Shown here piece by piece: positions 27,846 through 36,908 of a stretch of 64,000 bases of DNA. Made by a program: the position numbers and the translations under genes. The notes under the pieces are model-generated. The model did no database searches and had not been told where the DNA came from. It saw only the letters and a program-made list of their open reading frames with translations. The stretch comes from Chromobacterium sp. ATCC 53434 (lineage in GTDB: Bacteria; Pseudomonadota; Gammaproteobacteria; Burkholderiales; Chromobacteriaceae). Positions within the stretch are counted from its first letter, which is position 1. Every line of letters starts with the position of its first letter. The DNA lies in the NCBI RefSeq assembly GCF_002848345.1, contig NZ_CP025429.1, forward strand, positions 4,960,001 to 5,024,000, given 5' to 3'.

Positions 27846-29291
27846 ATGATGAAACGCCGCCTGTTGTCCGCGCTGCTGGCCGCCATGCTGGCGCAGCCGC
27901 TGTTCGTCCGCGCCGATCTGCCCGACCTCGGCGAGATTTCCGACGCGTCCCTGTCGCCGTCCGACGAGGCCCGCATCGGCCGCGACGCGCTGCGCGCGAT
28001 GCGCGAGGCCGGCGACGTGCTGGACGACGCCGAGATCAGCGCTTACCTCAACGATATCGGCGGGCGGCTGGCGGCCGTCGCCGCCGTGCCCGGCGTCCAT
28101 TTCACCTATTTCTGCGTCGGCGACACCGGCATCAACGCTTTCGCGATGCCGGGCGGCTACGTCGGCGTCAACATCGGCCTGATTCTGGCCACCCAGAACG
28201 AGGGCGAGCTGGCCGCGGTGCTCGGCCACGAAACCGCCCACGTCGCCCAGCGCCACATCGCGCGGATGCAGGCCGCCAGCAGCGCGACCAATCCGCTGCT
28301 GCTGTTGGGCACCATCGTCGCCGCCGCGCTGGCGGCCAAGGCCGGCAGCGGCGAAGGCGCGATGGGCGCGGTGTCGGCCGGCATGGGTCTGTCGATTTCG
28401 CGCCAGCTGGCGTTCTCGCGCGATTTCGAGCGCGAGGCCGACCGCGTCGGCATGCAGTACATGGCCGGGGCCGGCTTCGACGTCCGTTACATGTCCTCCT
28501 TCTTCCAGCGGCTGGAACAGGCCGGCCGCTACAGCGACACCATGGCCTACGCCTTCCTGCGCACCCACCCGGTGACGGTGGAGCGGATCAGCGAGGCGCA
28601 GAACCGCGCGCTGGACTATCCGGTGCGGATGCGCGCCGACAGCGTCGACTATTTGCTGGTGCGCGAGAAGCTGAGGGTGCTGACGATGACGCCGGAAGAG
28701 GCGGTCTCCTATTACAACAGCACGCTGGCGCGCGGCCTCTACCTGAACGAGGGCGCGCACTGGTACGGACTGGCGCGCGCCAGGCTGGCGCAGCACGATC
28801 GCGCCGGCGCCGCCGAGGCGCTGGCCAAGGCCCGCGCCAAGCTGCCGGATGATCCGATGCTGTACGGCCTGGACGTGGAGATCGCCCGCGACGGCCGTGA
28901 CTGGGCCGCCGCCGCGCGCGCCGCGCGTGCCGGCCTGGCCGTCTTCCCGCGCAACGCGGCGCTGCAGCTGGCCCGGATAGACGTGGCGCTGGACAGCGAC
29001 GATCGCAAGGAGGCGCAGGCGCTGCTGCGCCAGCAGCTGAACGACAGGCAGGACGATCCGGCCCTGTACCGGCGCGAGGCCAGGTTGTATGCCGACAAGG
29101 ATCCGCTGCGCTACCACGCGGCGCTGGGCAACGCGTTCTATTACGAACAGCGCTATTCGTCGGCGTTGGAGCAGTACCAGCTGGCCAGCAAGGCCAAGGG
29201 CGATGATTTCTATCTGCGCTCGATGCTGGAGGCCAGGCTGCGCGAGGTGGAGCGCTTGGCCAAGGACGAACGCAAGGCTGCGCGGAATTGA
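27846..29291 (+). CDS. M48 family periplasmic metalloprotease with TPR repeats (BepA-like)
   Basis: A 481-residue exported protease. A signal peptide (MMKRRLLSALLAAMLAQPLFVRA) is followed by the M48 catalytic domain. This includes GINAFAMPGGYVGVNIGLI, the zinc motif VLGHETAHVAQRHIAR (HExxH near residue 127) and the third-ligand region FSRDFEREADRVGMQYM. From about residue 300 TPR-type helical repeats follow. This architecture matches BepA/YfgC, which degrades misfolded LptD and assists outer-membrane protein assembly. The stop codon lies inside an 18-bp palindrome. Confidence 0.9.
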   Translation: MMKRRLLSALLAAMLAQPLFVRADLPDLGEISDASLSPSDEARIGRDALRAMREAGDVLDDAEISAYLNDIGGRLAAVAAVPGVHFTYFCVGDTGINAFAMPGGYVGVNIGLILATQNEGELAAVLGHETAHVAQRHIARMQAASSATNPLLLLGTIVAAALAAKAGSGEGAMGAVSAGMGLSISRQLAFSRDFEREADRVGMQYMAGAGFDVRYMSSFFQRLEQAGRYSDTMAYAFLRTHPVTVERISEAQNRALDYPVRMRADSVDYLLVREKLRVLTMTPEEAVSYYNSTLARGLYLNEGAHWYGLARARLAQHDRAGAAEALAKARAKLPDDPMLYGLDVEIARDGRDWAAAARAARAGLAVFPRNAALQLARIDVALDSDDRKEAQALLRQQLNDRQDDPALYRREARLYADKDPLRYHAALGNAFYYEQRYSSALEQYQLASKAKGDDFYLRSMLEARLREVERLAKDERKAARN

Positions 29292-29305
29292 AACAATTGT
29301 TTCAA
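29288..29305. repeat. 18-bp perfect palindrome TTGAAACAATTGTTTCAA
   Basis: It overlaps the stop codon of the metalloprotease gene and lies at the upstream end of the pdh promoter region. AT-rich with no T run after it, so a binding site is at least as likely as a terminator. Confidence 0.75.
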
Positions 29306-29591
29306 GTTCGCACTTTCTATCGCAAAAAAACAACATGACGCGGCGCAGCATCGGTTTTTTTCGCACCTTCCCGCTGTCTTAGGCCCAGACGGCTATTCCT
29401 TTGCGAATCCTTCCAGTCGTACACTGGCTGGGTCGCATTGCGCTTATTCGAAAATGAACATTTTTATTTGCGAATCTGTTCGTTTATAATCGCAAATCAA
29501 ATAATTGGCTCGCATTAGAGCCGATAGAGCATAAACGCGGGGCCGGCCAAGCAGATGCGGTCCCCGATGTCACCCGCTGTGAGGACCAGAG
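29292..29591 (+). promoter_or_regulatory. aceE (pdh operon) promoter region
   Basis: A 300-bp non-coding stretch, AT-rich towards its end. A perfect TATAAT (29485-29490) lies about 100 bp before aceE. It is flanked by an inverted repeat ATTTGCGA (29466-29473) / TCGCAAAT (29490-29497), and the same TTTGCGA element occurs again at 29400-29406 and, inverted, at 29320-29326. This layout suggests a regulator binding over the promoter. A GTGAGGA Shine-Dalgarno precedes the aceE ATG. The E. coli PdhR box is not recognisable. Confidence 0.65.
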
Positions 29592-32255
29592 ATGGCTGCA
29601 ACTTTCCCTGACGATATCGATCCGTTGGAAACCCAGGAGTGGACTGAAGCGCTGGAATCGGTGCTGGACAACGAAGGCGCAGAACGCGCGCACTTCCTGC
29701 TGGAAACCATGGTCGAGCGCACCCGCCGTCGCGGTGCCCACCTGCCGTTTGACGCCACCACCGCGTACCAGAACACCATCCCGGTCGGCAAGGAAGCCAA
29801 GTCGCCGGGCAACCACGAGATGGAACACCGCATCCGCTCGATCAACCGCTGGAACGCCGCCGCCATGGTGCTGCGCGCCGGCAAGAAGGATCTGGAGCTG
29901 GGCGGCCACATCGCCTCCTTCCAATCGTCCGCCACGCTGTACGACGTCGGTTTCAACCATTTCTGGCGCGCCCAGAACGAAAACCAGGACGGCGACCTGA
30001 TCTACTTCCAGGGCCACATCGCCCCGGGCGTGTATTCCCGCGCCTTCATGGAAGGCCGCCTGTCCGCCGACCAGATGGACAACTTCCGCCAGGAAGTGGA
30101 CGGCCAGGGCCTGTCCTCCTATCCGCACCCGTGGCTGATGAAGGACTTCTGGCAGTTCCCGACCGTATCGATGGGCCTGGGCCCGCTGATGGCCATCTAC
30201 CAGGCCCGCTTCCTGAAGTACCTGGAAAGCCGCGGCCTGGCCAAGACCATGGGCCGCAAGGTGTGGTGCTTCTGCGGCGACGGCGAGATGGACGAGCCGG
30301 AATCGCTGGGCGCGATCGCCATGGCCGCCCGCGAAGGCCTGGACAACCTGGTGTTCGTGATCAACTGCAACCTGCAGCGTCTGGACGGTCCGGTGCGCGG
30401 CAACGGCAAGATCATCCAGGAACTGGAAGGCGATTTCCGCGGTTCCGGCTGGAACGTGCTGAAAGTGATCTGGGGTTCCCGTTGGGACCCGCTGCTGGCG
30501 ATGGACAGCAAGGGCCTGCTGAAGAAGCGCATGGACGAGTGCGTGGACGGCGATTACCAGACCTTCAAGTCCAAGGACGGCGCTTACGTTCGCGAGCATT
30601 TCTTCGGCAAGTACCCGGAACTGCGCGAAATGGTGGCCAATATGTCCGACGAAGAGGTGTGGAACCTCAATCGCGGCGGCCATGACCCGCACAAGGTGTA
30701 CGCGGCCTACCACGAGGCCAGCTACAACGCCAACGGCCGTCCGACCGTGATCCTGGCCAAGACCATCAAGGGTTACGGCATGGGCGCGTCCGGCGAAGCC
30801 AAGAACATCGCGCACCAGGCCAAGAAGATGGACCTGGACTCCCTGCGCAACTTCCGCGACCGCTTCGGCATCCCGGTGTCCGACGCCGATCTGCCGAATG
30901 TGCCGTACTACCTGCCGGCCGAAGACAGTCCGGAAATGAAGTACATGCGCGAACGCCGCGCGGCGCTGGGCGGCTACCTGCCGGCCCGCAATCCGGTCAA
31001 CCACCCGCTGGCGGTACCGGAACTGTCCGCCTTCGACGCGCAGTTGCAAGCGTCGGGCGACCGCGAGTTCTCCACCACGATGGCCTTCGTCCGCATGCTG
31101 GGCACCATCATGAAGGACAAGAACATCGGCAAGCGCGTGGTGCCTATCGTGCCGGACGAGTCCCGCACCTTCGGCATGGAAGGCATGTTCCGCCAGTACG
31201 GCATCTGGTCCACCCAGGGTCAGAACTACGTGCCGCAGGACCATGACCAGCTGATGTTCTACAAGGAATCCAAGGACGGCCAGATCCTGCAGGAAGGCAT
31301 CAACGAGCCGGGCGCGATGGCCGACTGGATCGCCGCGGCGACCAGCTACGCCAACAGCAGCCAGCCGATGATTCCGTTCTACATCTACTACTCGATGTTC
31401 GGCTTCCAGCGCATCGGCGACCTGGCCTGGGCTGCCGGCGACATGCGCGCCCGCGGCTTCCTGCTGGGCGGCACCGCCGGCCGCACCACGCTGAACGGCG
31501 AAGGCCTGCAGCACGAAGACGGCCATAGCCACATCCAGGCCGGCCTGATCCCGAACTGCATCAGCTACGACCCGACCTTCGCCTACGAGCTGGCCGTGAT
31601 CGTGCAGGACGGCATGCGCCGCATGTACGCCGAGCAGCAAGACGTCTTCTACTACCTGACTCTGATGAACGAAAACTACGTTCACCCGGCGATGCCGGCA
31701 GGCGCGGAAGAGGGCATCCTGAAGGGCATGTATCTGCTGCAGGACGGCGGCGACGCCAAGGTGAAGGTGCAGCTGATGGGCTCCGGCACCATCCTGCGCG
31801 AAGTGATGGCCGCGGCCGATCTGCTGAAGGCCGACTTCGGCATCGGCGCCGACATCTGGAGCGTGACCTCCTTCAACCAGCTGCGCCGCGACGGCATGGA
31901 AGCCGAGCGCCACAATCTGCTGAACCCGACCGCCGAGGCCCAGTCCTCCTACGTCGAGCAGCAGCTGGCCGGCCGCAACGGCCCGGTGATCGCCGCGACC
32001 GACTACATCCGCAACTACGCCGACCAGATCCGCGCCTACGTGCCGGGCCGCTACGTCGTGCTGGGCACCGACGGCTTCGGCCGCTCGGACAGCCGCGCCA
32101 ACCTGCGCTCCTTCTTCGAGGTGGATCGCTACCACGTGGCGCTGGCGGCCCTGTCCGCTCTGGCCCGCGACGGCAAGATCGACGGCGCCAAGGTGGCAGA
32201 GGCCATCGCCAAGTACGGCATCAAGACTGACAAGCTGCCGAGCTGGAAGGTGTAA
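29592..32255 (+). CDS. aceE: pyruvate dehydrogenase E1 component (homodimeric)
   Basis: An 887-residue thiamine-diphosphate enzyme that decarboxylates pyruvate and reductively acetylates the E2 lipoyl groups. It is the single-chain homodimeric type. The N-terminus (DIDPLETQEWTEALESVLDNEGAERAHFLLE) is the E2-binding region. The ThDP motif reads FCGDGEMDEPES...NLVFVINCNLQRLDG (residues about 230-265). GYGMGASGEAKNIAHQAKKM is the mobile loop region. It is the first gene of aceE-aceF-lpdA. Confidence 0.98.
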   Translation: MAATFPDDIDPLETQEWTEALESVLDNEGAERAHFLLETMVERTRRRGAHLPFDATTAYQNTIPVGKEAKSPGNHEMEHRIRSINRWNAAAMVLRAGKKDLELGGHIASFQSSATLYDVGFNHFWRAQNENQDGDLIYFQGHIAPGVYSRAFMEGRLSADQMDNFRQEVDGQGLSSYPHPWLMKDFWQFPTVSMGLGPLMAIYQARFLKYLESRGLAKTMGRKVWCFCGDGEMDEPESLGAIAMAAREGLDNLVFVINCNLQRLDGPVRGNGKIIQELEGDFRGSGWNVLKVIWGSRWDPLLAMDSKGLLKKRMDECVDGDYQTFKSKDGAYVREHFFGKYPELREMVANMSDEEVWNLNRGGHDPHKVYAAYHEASYNANGRPTVILAKTIKGYGMGASGEAKNIAHQAKKMDLDSLRNFRDRFGIPVSDADLPNVPYYLPAEDSPEMKYMRERRAALGGYLPARNPVNHPLAVPELSAFDAQLQASGDREFSTTMAFVRMLGTIMKDKNIGKRVVPIVPDESRTFGMEGMFRQYGIWSTQGQNYVPQDHDQLMFYKESKDGQILQEGINEPGAMADWIAAATSYANSSQPMIPFYIYYSMFGFQRIGDLAWAAGDMRARGFLLGGTAGRTTLNGEGLQHEDGHSHIQAGLIPNCISYDPTFAYELAVIVQDGMRRMYAEQQDVFYYLTLMNENYVHPAMPAGAEEGILKGMYLLQDGGDAKVKVQLMGSGTILREVMAAADLLKADFGIGADIWSVTSFNQLRRDGMEAERHNLLNPTAEAQSSYVEQQLAGRNGPVIAATDYIRNYADQIRAYVPGRYVVLGTDGFGRSDSRANLRSFFEVDRYHVALAALSALARDGKIDGAKVAEAIAKYGIKTDKLPSWKV

Positions 32256-32269
32256 TTCCAGGATGGAAG

Positions 32270-32287
32270 CCCCGGCTGCGGCCGGGG
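32270..32287 (+). other. hairpin in the aceE-aceF gap
   Basis: CCCCGGC, loop TGCG, GCCGGGG, followed by a weak T-rich stretch (TCTTCCGTCTTT). It could be a partial terminator or an RNA-stability element that sets the E1:E2 ratio. Confidence 0.5.
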
Positions 32288-32329
32288 TCTTCCGTCTTTG
32301 CAAGGCAAGCGAATCTGTAGCGGATATCC

Positions 32330-32358
32330 GGCGGAACGCCCCGAGAGGGGCTTCCGCC
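32330..32358. repeat. palindrome upstream of aceF
   Basis: GGCGGAA(C)GCCCC, GAGA loop, GGGGC TTCCGCC: a near-perfect inverted repeat with one unpaired base, 18 bp before the aceF ATG. It covers the place where a Shine-Dalgarno would be approached, so the folded RNA may influence aceF translation. Confidence 0.6.
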
Positions 32359-32375
32359 CTACGAATGGAAAGCTC

Positions 32376-34031
32376 ATGAGCAATCTGATCGAACTGAAAG
32401 TGCCCGACATCGGCGGTCACAACAACGTAGACATCATCGAAGTATTCATCGCCCCGGGCCAGACCGTGTCCGTGGACGACTCCCTGATCACGCTGGAAAC
32501 CGACAAGGCGACGATGGAAGTGCCGGCCGAAGCCGCCGGCGTGGTCAAGGAAGTCAAAGCCGTCGTCGGCGGCAAGATTTCCGAAGGCGACGTGATCGCC
32601 ATCATCGAAGTGGGCGCCGCCGCGTCCGCGCCGGCTCCCGCGGCCGCACCGGCCGCAGCCCCGGCTTCGGTCGCAGCCGCTCCCGCTCCCGCAGCCGCGC
32701 CGGCAGCGCCTGCCGCCCCGGCGGCTTCGGGCCGCAGCGAAATCCGCGTGCCGGATATCGGCGGCCACAACGGCGTCGACGTGATCGAAGTGACTGTCAA
32801 AGTGGGCGATGAAATCGCCGTCGACGACAGCCTGATCACGCTGGAAACCGACAAGGCCACGATGGAAGTGCCGGCCACCGCCGCCGGCCGTGTGGTGGAA
32901 GTGAAGATCAAGGTCGGCGACAAGGTCGGCGAAGGCGACCTGATCGTCGTCGTCGAGGGCGCAGTCGCCGCGTCCGCCCCGGCAGCCGCTGCGCCGGCTC
33001 CGGCAGCAGCCCCGGCCGCTCCGGCCCCGGTCGCCGCCGCGCCTGCAGCCGCTCCGGCCGTGGCGCCGGTAGCCGCAGCCGTGTCCGCCGCCATCGACGA
33101 GGCGGCCTTCTCCAAGGCCCACGCCGGTCCGTCCGTGCGCCGTCTGGCGCGCGAACTGGGCGTGGACCTGGGCAAGGTGAAGGGCAACGGCCGCAAGGGC
33201 CGCGTCACCGAAGACGACGTCAAGGCCTTCGTCAAGGGTGTGATGCAGAACCCGGCTATTCTGGCCCCGGCCGCCGCGCCGGCGGGCTCCGGCGTCGGTC
33301 TGGACCTGCTGCCGTGGCCGAAGGTGGACTTCGCCAAGTTCGGTCCGATCGAAACCAAGCCGCTGTCCCGCATCCAGAAGATTTCCGGCGCCAACCTGTC
33401 GCGCAACTGGGTGATGATCCCGCACGTCACGTTCAACGACGAGTGCGACATCACCGAGCTGGAAGACTTCCGCAAGACCGTGGGCAAGGAATGGGAAAAG
33501 TCCGGCCTGAAGATCAGCCCGCTGGCCTTCATCATCAAGGCCGCCGCCGAAGCGCTGAAGGCCTTCCCGAACTTCAACAGCTCGCTGGACGGCGACAACC
33601 TGGTGCTGAAGCAGTACTACCACATCGGCTTCGCCGCCGACACGCCTAACGGCCTGGTCGTGCCGGTGATCAAGGACGCGGACAAGAAGGGCCTGCGCCA
33701 GATCGCCCAGGAACTGACCGACCTGTCCAAGCTGGCCCGCGAAGGCAAGCTGAAGCCGACCGACATGCAAGGCGCGACCTTCACCATCTCGTCGCTGGGC
33801 GGCATCGGCGGCACCAGCTTCACGCCTATCGTCAACGCGCCGGAAGTGGCCATCCTCGGCGTCTGCAAATCGCAGATCAAGCCGGTGTGGAACGGTTCGG
33901 AATTCCAGCCGCGCCTGATGTGCCCGCTGAGCCTGTCCTTCGATCACCGCGTGATCGACGGCGCGGCCGCCGCGCGCTTCACCGTGCACCTGGGCAAGCT
34001 GCTGACCGACGTGCGCCGTCTGATCCTGTAA
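32376..34031 (+). CDS. aceF: dihydrolipoamide acetyltransferase (pyruvate dehydrogenase E2)
   Basis: A 551-residue core subunit of the pyruvate dehydrogenase complex that transfers the acetyl group to CoA. Domains in order: lipoyl domain 1 (residues 2-75, lipoylated Lys44 in ETDKATMEV), an Ala/Pro linker, lipoyl domain 2 (about 125-200, same DKATMEV), another linker, and the E1/E3-binding domain ([32 protein letters not shown], about 250-285). The catalytic domain ends with [15 protein letters not shown]. The ATG at 32376 is where the lipoyl domain starts. Confidence 0.97.
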   Translation: MSNLIELKVPDIGGHNNVDIIEVFIAPGQTVSVDDSLITLETDKATMEVPAEAAGVVKEVKAVVGGKISEGDVIAIIEVGAAASAPAPAAAPAAAPASVAAAPAPAAAPAAPAAPAASGRSEIRVPDIGGHNGVDVIEVTVKVGDEIAVDDSLITLETDKATMEVPATAAGRVVEVKIKVGDKVGEGDLIVVVEGAVAASAPAAAAPAPAAAPAAPAPVAAAPAAAPAVAPVAAAVSAAIDEAAFSKAHAGPSVRRLARELGVDLGKVKGNGRKGRVTEDDVKAFVKGVMQNPAILAPAAAPAGSGVGLDLLPWPKVDFAKFGPIETKPLSRIQKISGANLSRNWVMIPHVTFNDECDITELEDFRKTVGKEWEKSGLKISPLAFIIKAAAEALKAFPNFNSSLDGDNLVLKQYYHIGFAADTPNGLVVPVIKDADKKGLRQIAQELTDLSKLAREGKLKPTDMQGATFTISSLGGIGGTSFTPIVNAPEVAILGVCKSQIKPVWNGSEFQPRLMCPLSLSFDHRVIDGAAAARFTVHLGKLLTDVRRLIL

Positions 34032-34129
34032 CGGCTGGGCGGAAGCCTCGGCTTGGCCGGGGCGTTCCACCTTTTTGCCGCAGGATGCGGGGGGACGTTC
34101 CACCCTGCAGAATCAGCCAGACTCGAGGC

Positions 34130-34148
34130 GGCCGGCTTTGCGCCGGCC
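34130..34148 (+). other. hairpin in the aceF-lpdA gap
   Basis: GGCCGGC, loop TTTGC, GCCGGCC, about 25 bp before the lpdA start. A second stem (CCTCGGC/GCCGGGG, about 34046-34061) precedes it. With the stems before aceF this makes structured RNA at both cistron junctions. Confidence 0.5.
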
Positions 34149-34172
34149 TCCCAACATTGCGGATGGAAAACC

Positions 34173-35972
34173 ATGAGCAATCTGATCGAATTGAAAGTCC
34201 CGGACATCGGCGGCCACAACAATGTGGATGTGATCGAAGTGTTCGTCAAACCGGGCGACGTGATTGAAAAAGAAGCCAGCCTGATCACGCTGGAAACCGA
34301 CAAGGCCACGATGGAAGTGCCGGCCGAAGCCGCCGGCACCGTCAAGGAAGTGCGCGTCGCCGTCGGCGGCAAAGTGTCCGAGGGCGACGTGGTCGTCATC
34401 CTGGAAGCCGCCGGCGCAGCCGCCGCGGCTCCGGCCGCCCCGAAGCCGGTGGAAACCACCGGCGTCGCCTCCGCCACCACCCAGGCCGGCTTCGCGCCGC
34501 AAGCCGCTCCGGTCGCCGCTTCCCATAGCGGCGGCGCGGACGTGGAATGCGACGTGATGGTGCTGGGCGGCGGCCCCGGCGGTTACTCCGCCGCCTTCCG
34601 CGCGGCCGACCTGGGCCTGAAAGTGGTCATCGTCGAGCGTTACGCCACTCTGGGCGGCGTGTGCCTGAACGTGGGCTGCATCCCGTCCAAGGCGCTGCTG
34701 CACAATGCCGCGGTGATCGACGAAGTGAGCCACCTGGCCGCCAACGGCATCAAGTTCGGCAAGCCGGAAGTGGACATCGACATGCTGCGCGGCTACAAGG
34801 AAAAGGTCATCGCCAAGCTGACCGGCGGCCTGGGCGGCATGGCCAAGGCGCGCAAGGTGGAGATCGTGCGCGGCAACGGCCACTTCATCGACCCGCACCA
34901 CATCGAAGTCTTGGTGACCACCGGCCAGGGCCGCGAAGAGTCCGGCGAGAAGAAGATCGTCAAGTTCAAGAACGCCATCATCGCCGCCGGCTCCCGCGTG
35001 GTGAAGCTGCCGTTCATCCCGAACGACCCGCGCGTGGTGGACTCCACCGGCGCGCTGGAGCTGAAGGGCGTGGCCAAGCGCATGCTGATCATCGGCGGCG
35101 GCATCATCGGCCTGGAAATGGGCACCGTCTACTCCACGCTGGGCGCGCGTCTGGACGTGGTGGAAATGCTGGACGGCCTGATGCAGGGCGCCGACCGCGA
35201 CCTGGTCAAGGTATGGCAGAAGTGGAACGCCCACCGCTTCGACAACATCATGCTGAACACCAAGACCGTGGCCGTGGAGCCGAAGGAAGACGGCGTGTGG
35301 GTGACTTTCGAAGGCGAGCAGGCCCCGAAGGAAGCGCAACGCTACGACCTGGTGCTGTACGCGACCGGCCGCGCGCCGAACGGCAAGCTGATCGGCGCGG
35401 AAAACGCCGGCATCGCCGTGACCGACCGCGGTTTCATCCAGGTGGACAAGCAGCAGCGCACCAACGTGCCGCACATCTTCGCCATCGGCGACATCGTCGG
35501 CCAGCCGATGCTGGCGCACAAGGGCGTGCATGAAGGCCATGTGGCGGCGGAAAACTGCGCAGGCCAGAAGGCCTACTTCGACGCCCGCGTGATTCCGGGC
35601 GTGGCCTACACCGATCCGGAAGTGGCCTGGGTCGGCGTGACCGAGGACGAAGCCAAGAAGCAAGGCCTGAAGATCGAGAAGGGCGTGTTCCCGTGGGCCG
35701 CCTCCGGCCGCGCCATCGCCAACGGTCGCGACGAAGGCTTCACCAAGCTGATCTTCGACGCGGAAAGCCACCAGATCATCGGCGGCGGCATCGTCGGCCC
35801 GCACGCCGGCGACATGATAGGCGAGGTGTGCCTGGCGATCGAGATGGGTTGCGACGCGACCGACATCGGCAAGACCATCCACCCGCACCCGACGATGGGC
35901 GAGTCTATCGGCATGGCGGCGGAAGTGGCGCACGGTACTTGCACCGATCTGCCGCCGCAGCGCAAGAAGTAA
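34173..35972 (+). CDS. lpdA: dihydrolipoamide dehydrogenase with N-terminal lipoyl domain (E3)
   Basis: A 599-residue flavoprotein that reoxidises the E2 dihydrolipoyl groups with NAD. Residues 2-77 form an extra lipoyl domain (Lys44 in [15 protein letters not shown]), then an Ala/Pro linker to about 125. The E3 core follows: [20 protein letters not shown] (FAD), redox pair [25 protein letters not shown] (NAD), and the catalytic C-terminal HPHPTMGES. Lipoyl-E3 fusions of this type are known from Neisseria and relatives. The lipoyl domain is very similar to AceF domain 1 in protein and DNA. The last ~140 bp recur 600 bp downstream. Confidence 0.97.
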   Translation: MSNLIELKVPDIGGHNNVDVIEVFVKPGDVIEKEASLITLETDKATMEVPAEAAGTVKEVRVAVGGKVSEGDVVVILEAAGAAAAAPAAPKPVETTGVASATTQAGFAPQAAPVAASHSGGADVECDVMVLGGGPGGYSAAFRAADLGLKVVIVERYATLGGVCLNVGCIPSKALLHNAAVIDEVSHLAANGIKFGKPEVDIDMLRGYKEKVIAKLTGGLGGMAKARKVEIVRGNGHFIDPHHIEVLVTTGQGREESGEKKIVKFKNAIIAAGSRVVKLPFIPNDPRVVDSTGALELKGVAKRMLIIGGGIIGLEMGTVYSTLGARLDVVEMLDGLMQGADRDLVKVWQKWNAHRFDNIMLNTKTVAVEPKEDGVWVTFEGEQAPKEAQRYDLVLYATGRAPNGKLIGAENAGIAVTDRGFIQVDKQQRTNVPHIFAIGDIVGQPMLAHKGVHEGHVAAENCAGQKAYFDARVIPGVAYTDPEVAWVGVTEDEAKKQGLKIEKGVFPWAASGRAIANGRDEGFTKLIFDAESHQIIGGGIVGPHAGDMIGEVCLAIEMGCDATDIGKTIHPHPTMGESIGMAAEVAHGTCTDLPPQRKK

Positions 35973-36044
35973 GTCGGTTTGATCGGCGGTCTGCATGGAT
36001 CACCGCCAGACGAAGAAAGGGCAAGCCTCGGGGCTTGCCCTTTT
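35832..36044 (+). repeat. lpdA 3' end plus terminator, copy 1 of a direct repeat
   Basis: The last ~140 bp of lpdA, the linker (GTTTGATCGGCGGTCT...CGCCAGA) and the terminator hairpin are repeated, with differences, at 36435-36646. This is the intact copy. Confidence 0.85.
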
Positions 36045-36045
36045 T
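36016..36045 (+). terminator. intrinsic terminator after lpdA
   Basis: GGGCAAGCC, loop TCGG, GGCTTGCCC, then TTTTT. Ends the aceE-aceF-lpdA operon. An identical stem occurs again in the second copy at 36617-36647. Confidence 0.92.
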
Positions 36046-36124
36046 ATTTTGGCTGGGTGATATGGTAATTGGATTTCGTAGGGGGGAGGCCTGCATTGCG
36101 GGCGTGCCGCTTGTGTCGCTGTGG

Positions 36125-36155
36125 GTAGGGTGCGTCACCCCGCAGGGGCGACACA
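36125..36155 (+). repeat. REP-like palindromic repeat, copy 1
   Basis: GTAGGGTGCGTCACCCC, GCA, GGGGCGACACAC: a GC-rich palindromic unit of the GGTGCGTC-ACCCCnnnGGGG-CGAC type. It differs from the other two copies at a few bases. Confidence 0.7.
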
Positions 36156-36322
36156 CTATGTGGGATGGTTTTGTGTCCGCTTCGCGGACGGATTTTTGGT
36201 ACCGGCTCCGCCGTCGGGCGGGAAGGGGCTGCGCGGCCAGCCCCCTTTCGACAAACCTTGGAAATGGCTTCGGAGCCAGCTTGCGTTGATGGGGATTGGA
36301 GAGTGTCGGTCCGGTCCCACTC

Positions 36323-36355
36323 GTAGGGTGCGTCACCCCGAAGGGGCGACGCACC
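36323..36355 (+). repeat. REP-like palindromic repeat, copy 2
   Basis: GTAGGGTGCGTCACCCC, GAA, GGGGCGACGCACC. Same unit as copy 1, and the inverted partner of copy 3. Confidence 0.75.
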
Positions 36356-36398
36356 ACTGCCCATACCAATTTATGCGCCATTGACCGGTGGGATGAAC

Positions 36399-36432
36399 GG
36401 TGCGTCGCCCCTTCGGGGTGACGCACCCTACG
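36399..36432 (-). repeat. REP-like palindromic repeat, copy 3 (inverted)
   Basis: GGTGCGTCGCCCC, TTC, GGGGTGACGCACCCTAC: the reverse complement of copy 2, 43 bp away from it. It abuts the second copy of the lpdA tail (within 3 bp), so the repeat may mark the breakpoint of the duplication. Confidence 0.75.
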
Positions 36433-36434
36433 CG

Positions 36435-36646
36435 CTGGCGATCGAGATGGGTTGCGCGCGACCGACATCGGCAAGACCATACACCCGTATCCGACGATGG
36501 GCGAGTTCATCGGCATGGCGGCGGAAGTGGCGCACGGTACCTGCACCGACCTGCCGCCGCAGCGCAAGAAGTAAGCTTGATTTGATCGGCGGTCTTATCG
36601 ATTGCCGTCAGATGAAGAAAGGGCAAGCCTCGGGGCTTGCCCTTTT
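36435..36646 (+). pseudogene. duplicated lpdA 3' end with terminator, copy 2
   Basis: The sequence repeats the lpdA end (AIEMG...[37 protein letters not shown] in two frames), the following linker, and the terminator at 36617-36647. Compared with copy 1 it lacks one base in GCGACGCGACCG (now GCGCGCGACCG) and has scattered substitutions, so it is frameshifted and older than a very recent duplication. No start codon or upstream half of lpdA accompanies it. Confidence 0.85.
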
Positions 36647-36647
36647 G

Positions 36648-36908
36648 TTTGCAATAAATGTTATGCTGATGGAATTCTTGGGCGGCGTTGTACTTACCGG
36701 TAGAACTGTTTTATCTACCACTATGCTTGATAAGGCCCGATGAATTGAATCAGCCATTTTTATATTATGAAAATGATTGATCTTTTTTGGTTGAGCTTCT
36801 TTTTTTATTCGGAGCTTTAATCAATTTTTAATCTATAAATATGCCTGCCTTATATGTCCTGTTTGAGGTGGAAAAATAGCGGTAGGCTTTAATATTTCGT
36901 GGTGAGTC
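36648..36908 (+). other. AT-rich intergenic region before a lipoprotein gene
   Basis: About 260 bp of strongly AT-rich DNA (for example TTTTTATATTATGAAAATG, near 36757), unlike the surrounding GC-rich chromosome. It must hold the promoter of the lipoprotein gene. I see no gene or clear hairpin in it. Confidence 0.6.

Noticed and set aside
29484..34103. Minus-strand open frame of 1539 codons opposite aceE and aceF
   Set aside because: The translation is low-complexity His/Val/Gly/Arg sequence mirroring the highly biased codons of the pdh genes. The plus-strand genes are certain.
36052..36433. Insertion sequence between the two lpdA tails
   Set aside because: No transposase reading frame and no paired terminal repeats bounding the whole segment; only short palindromic repeats are present.
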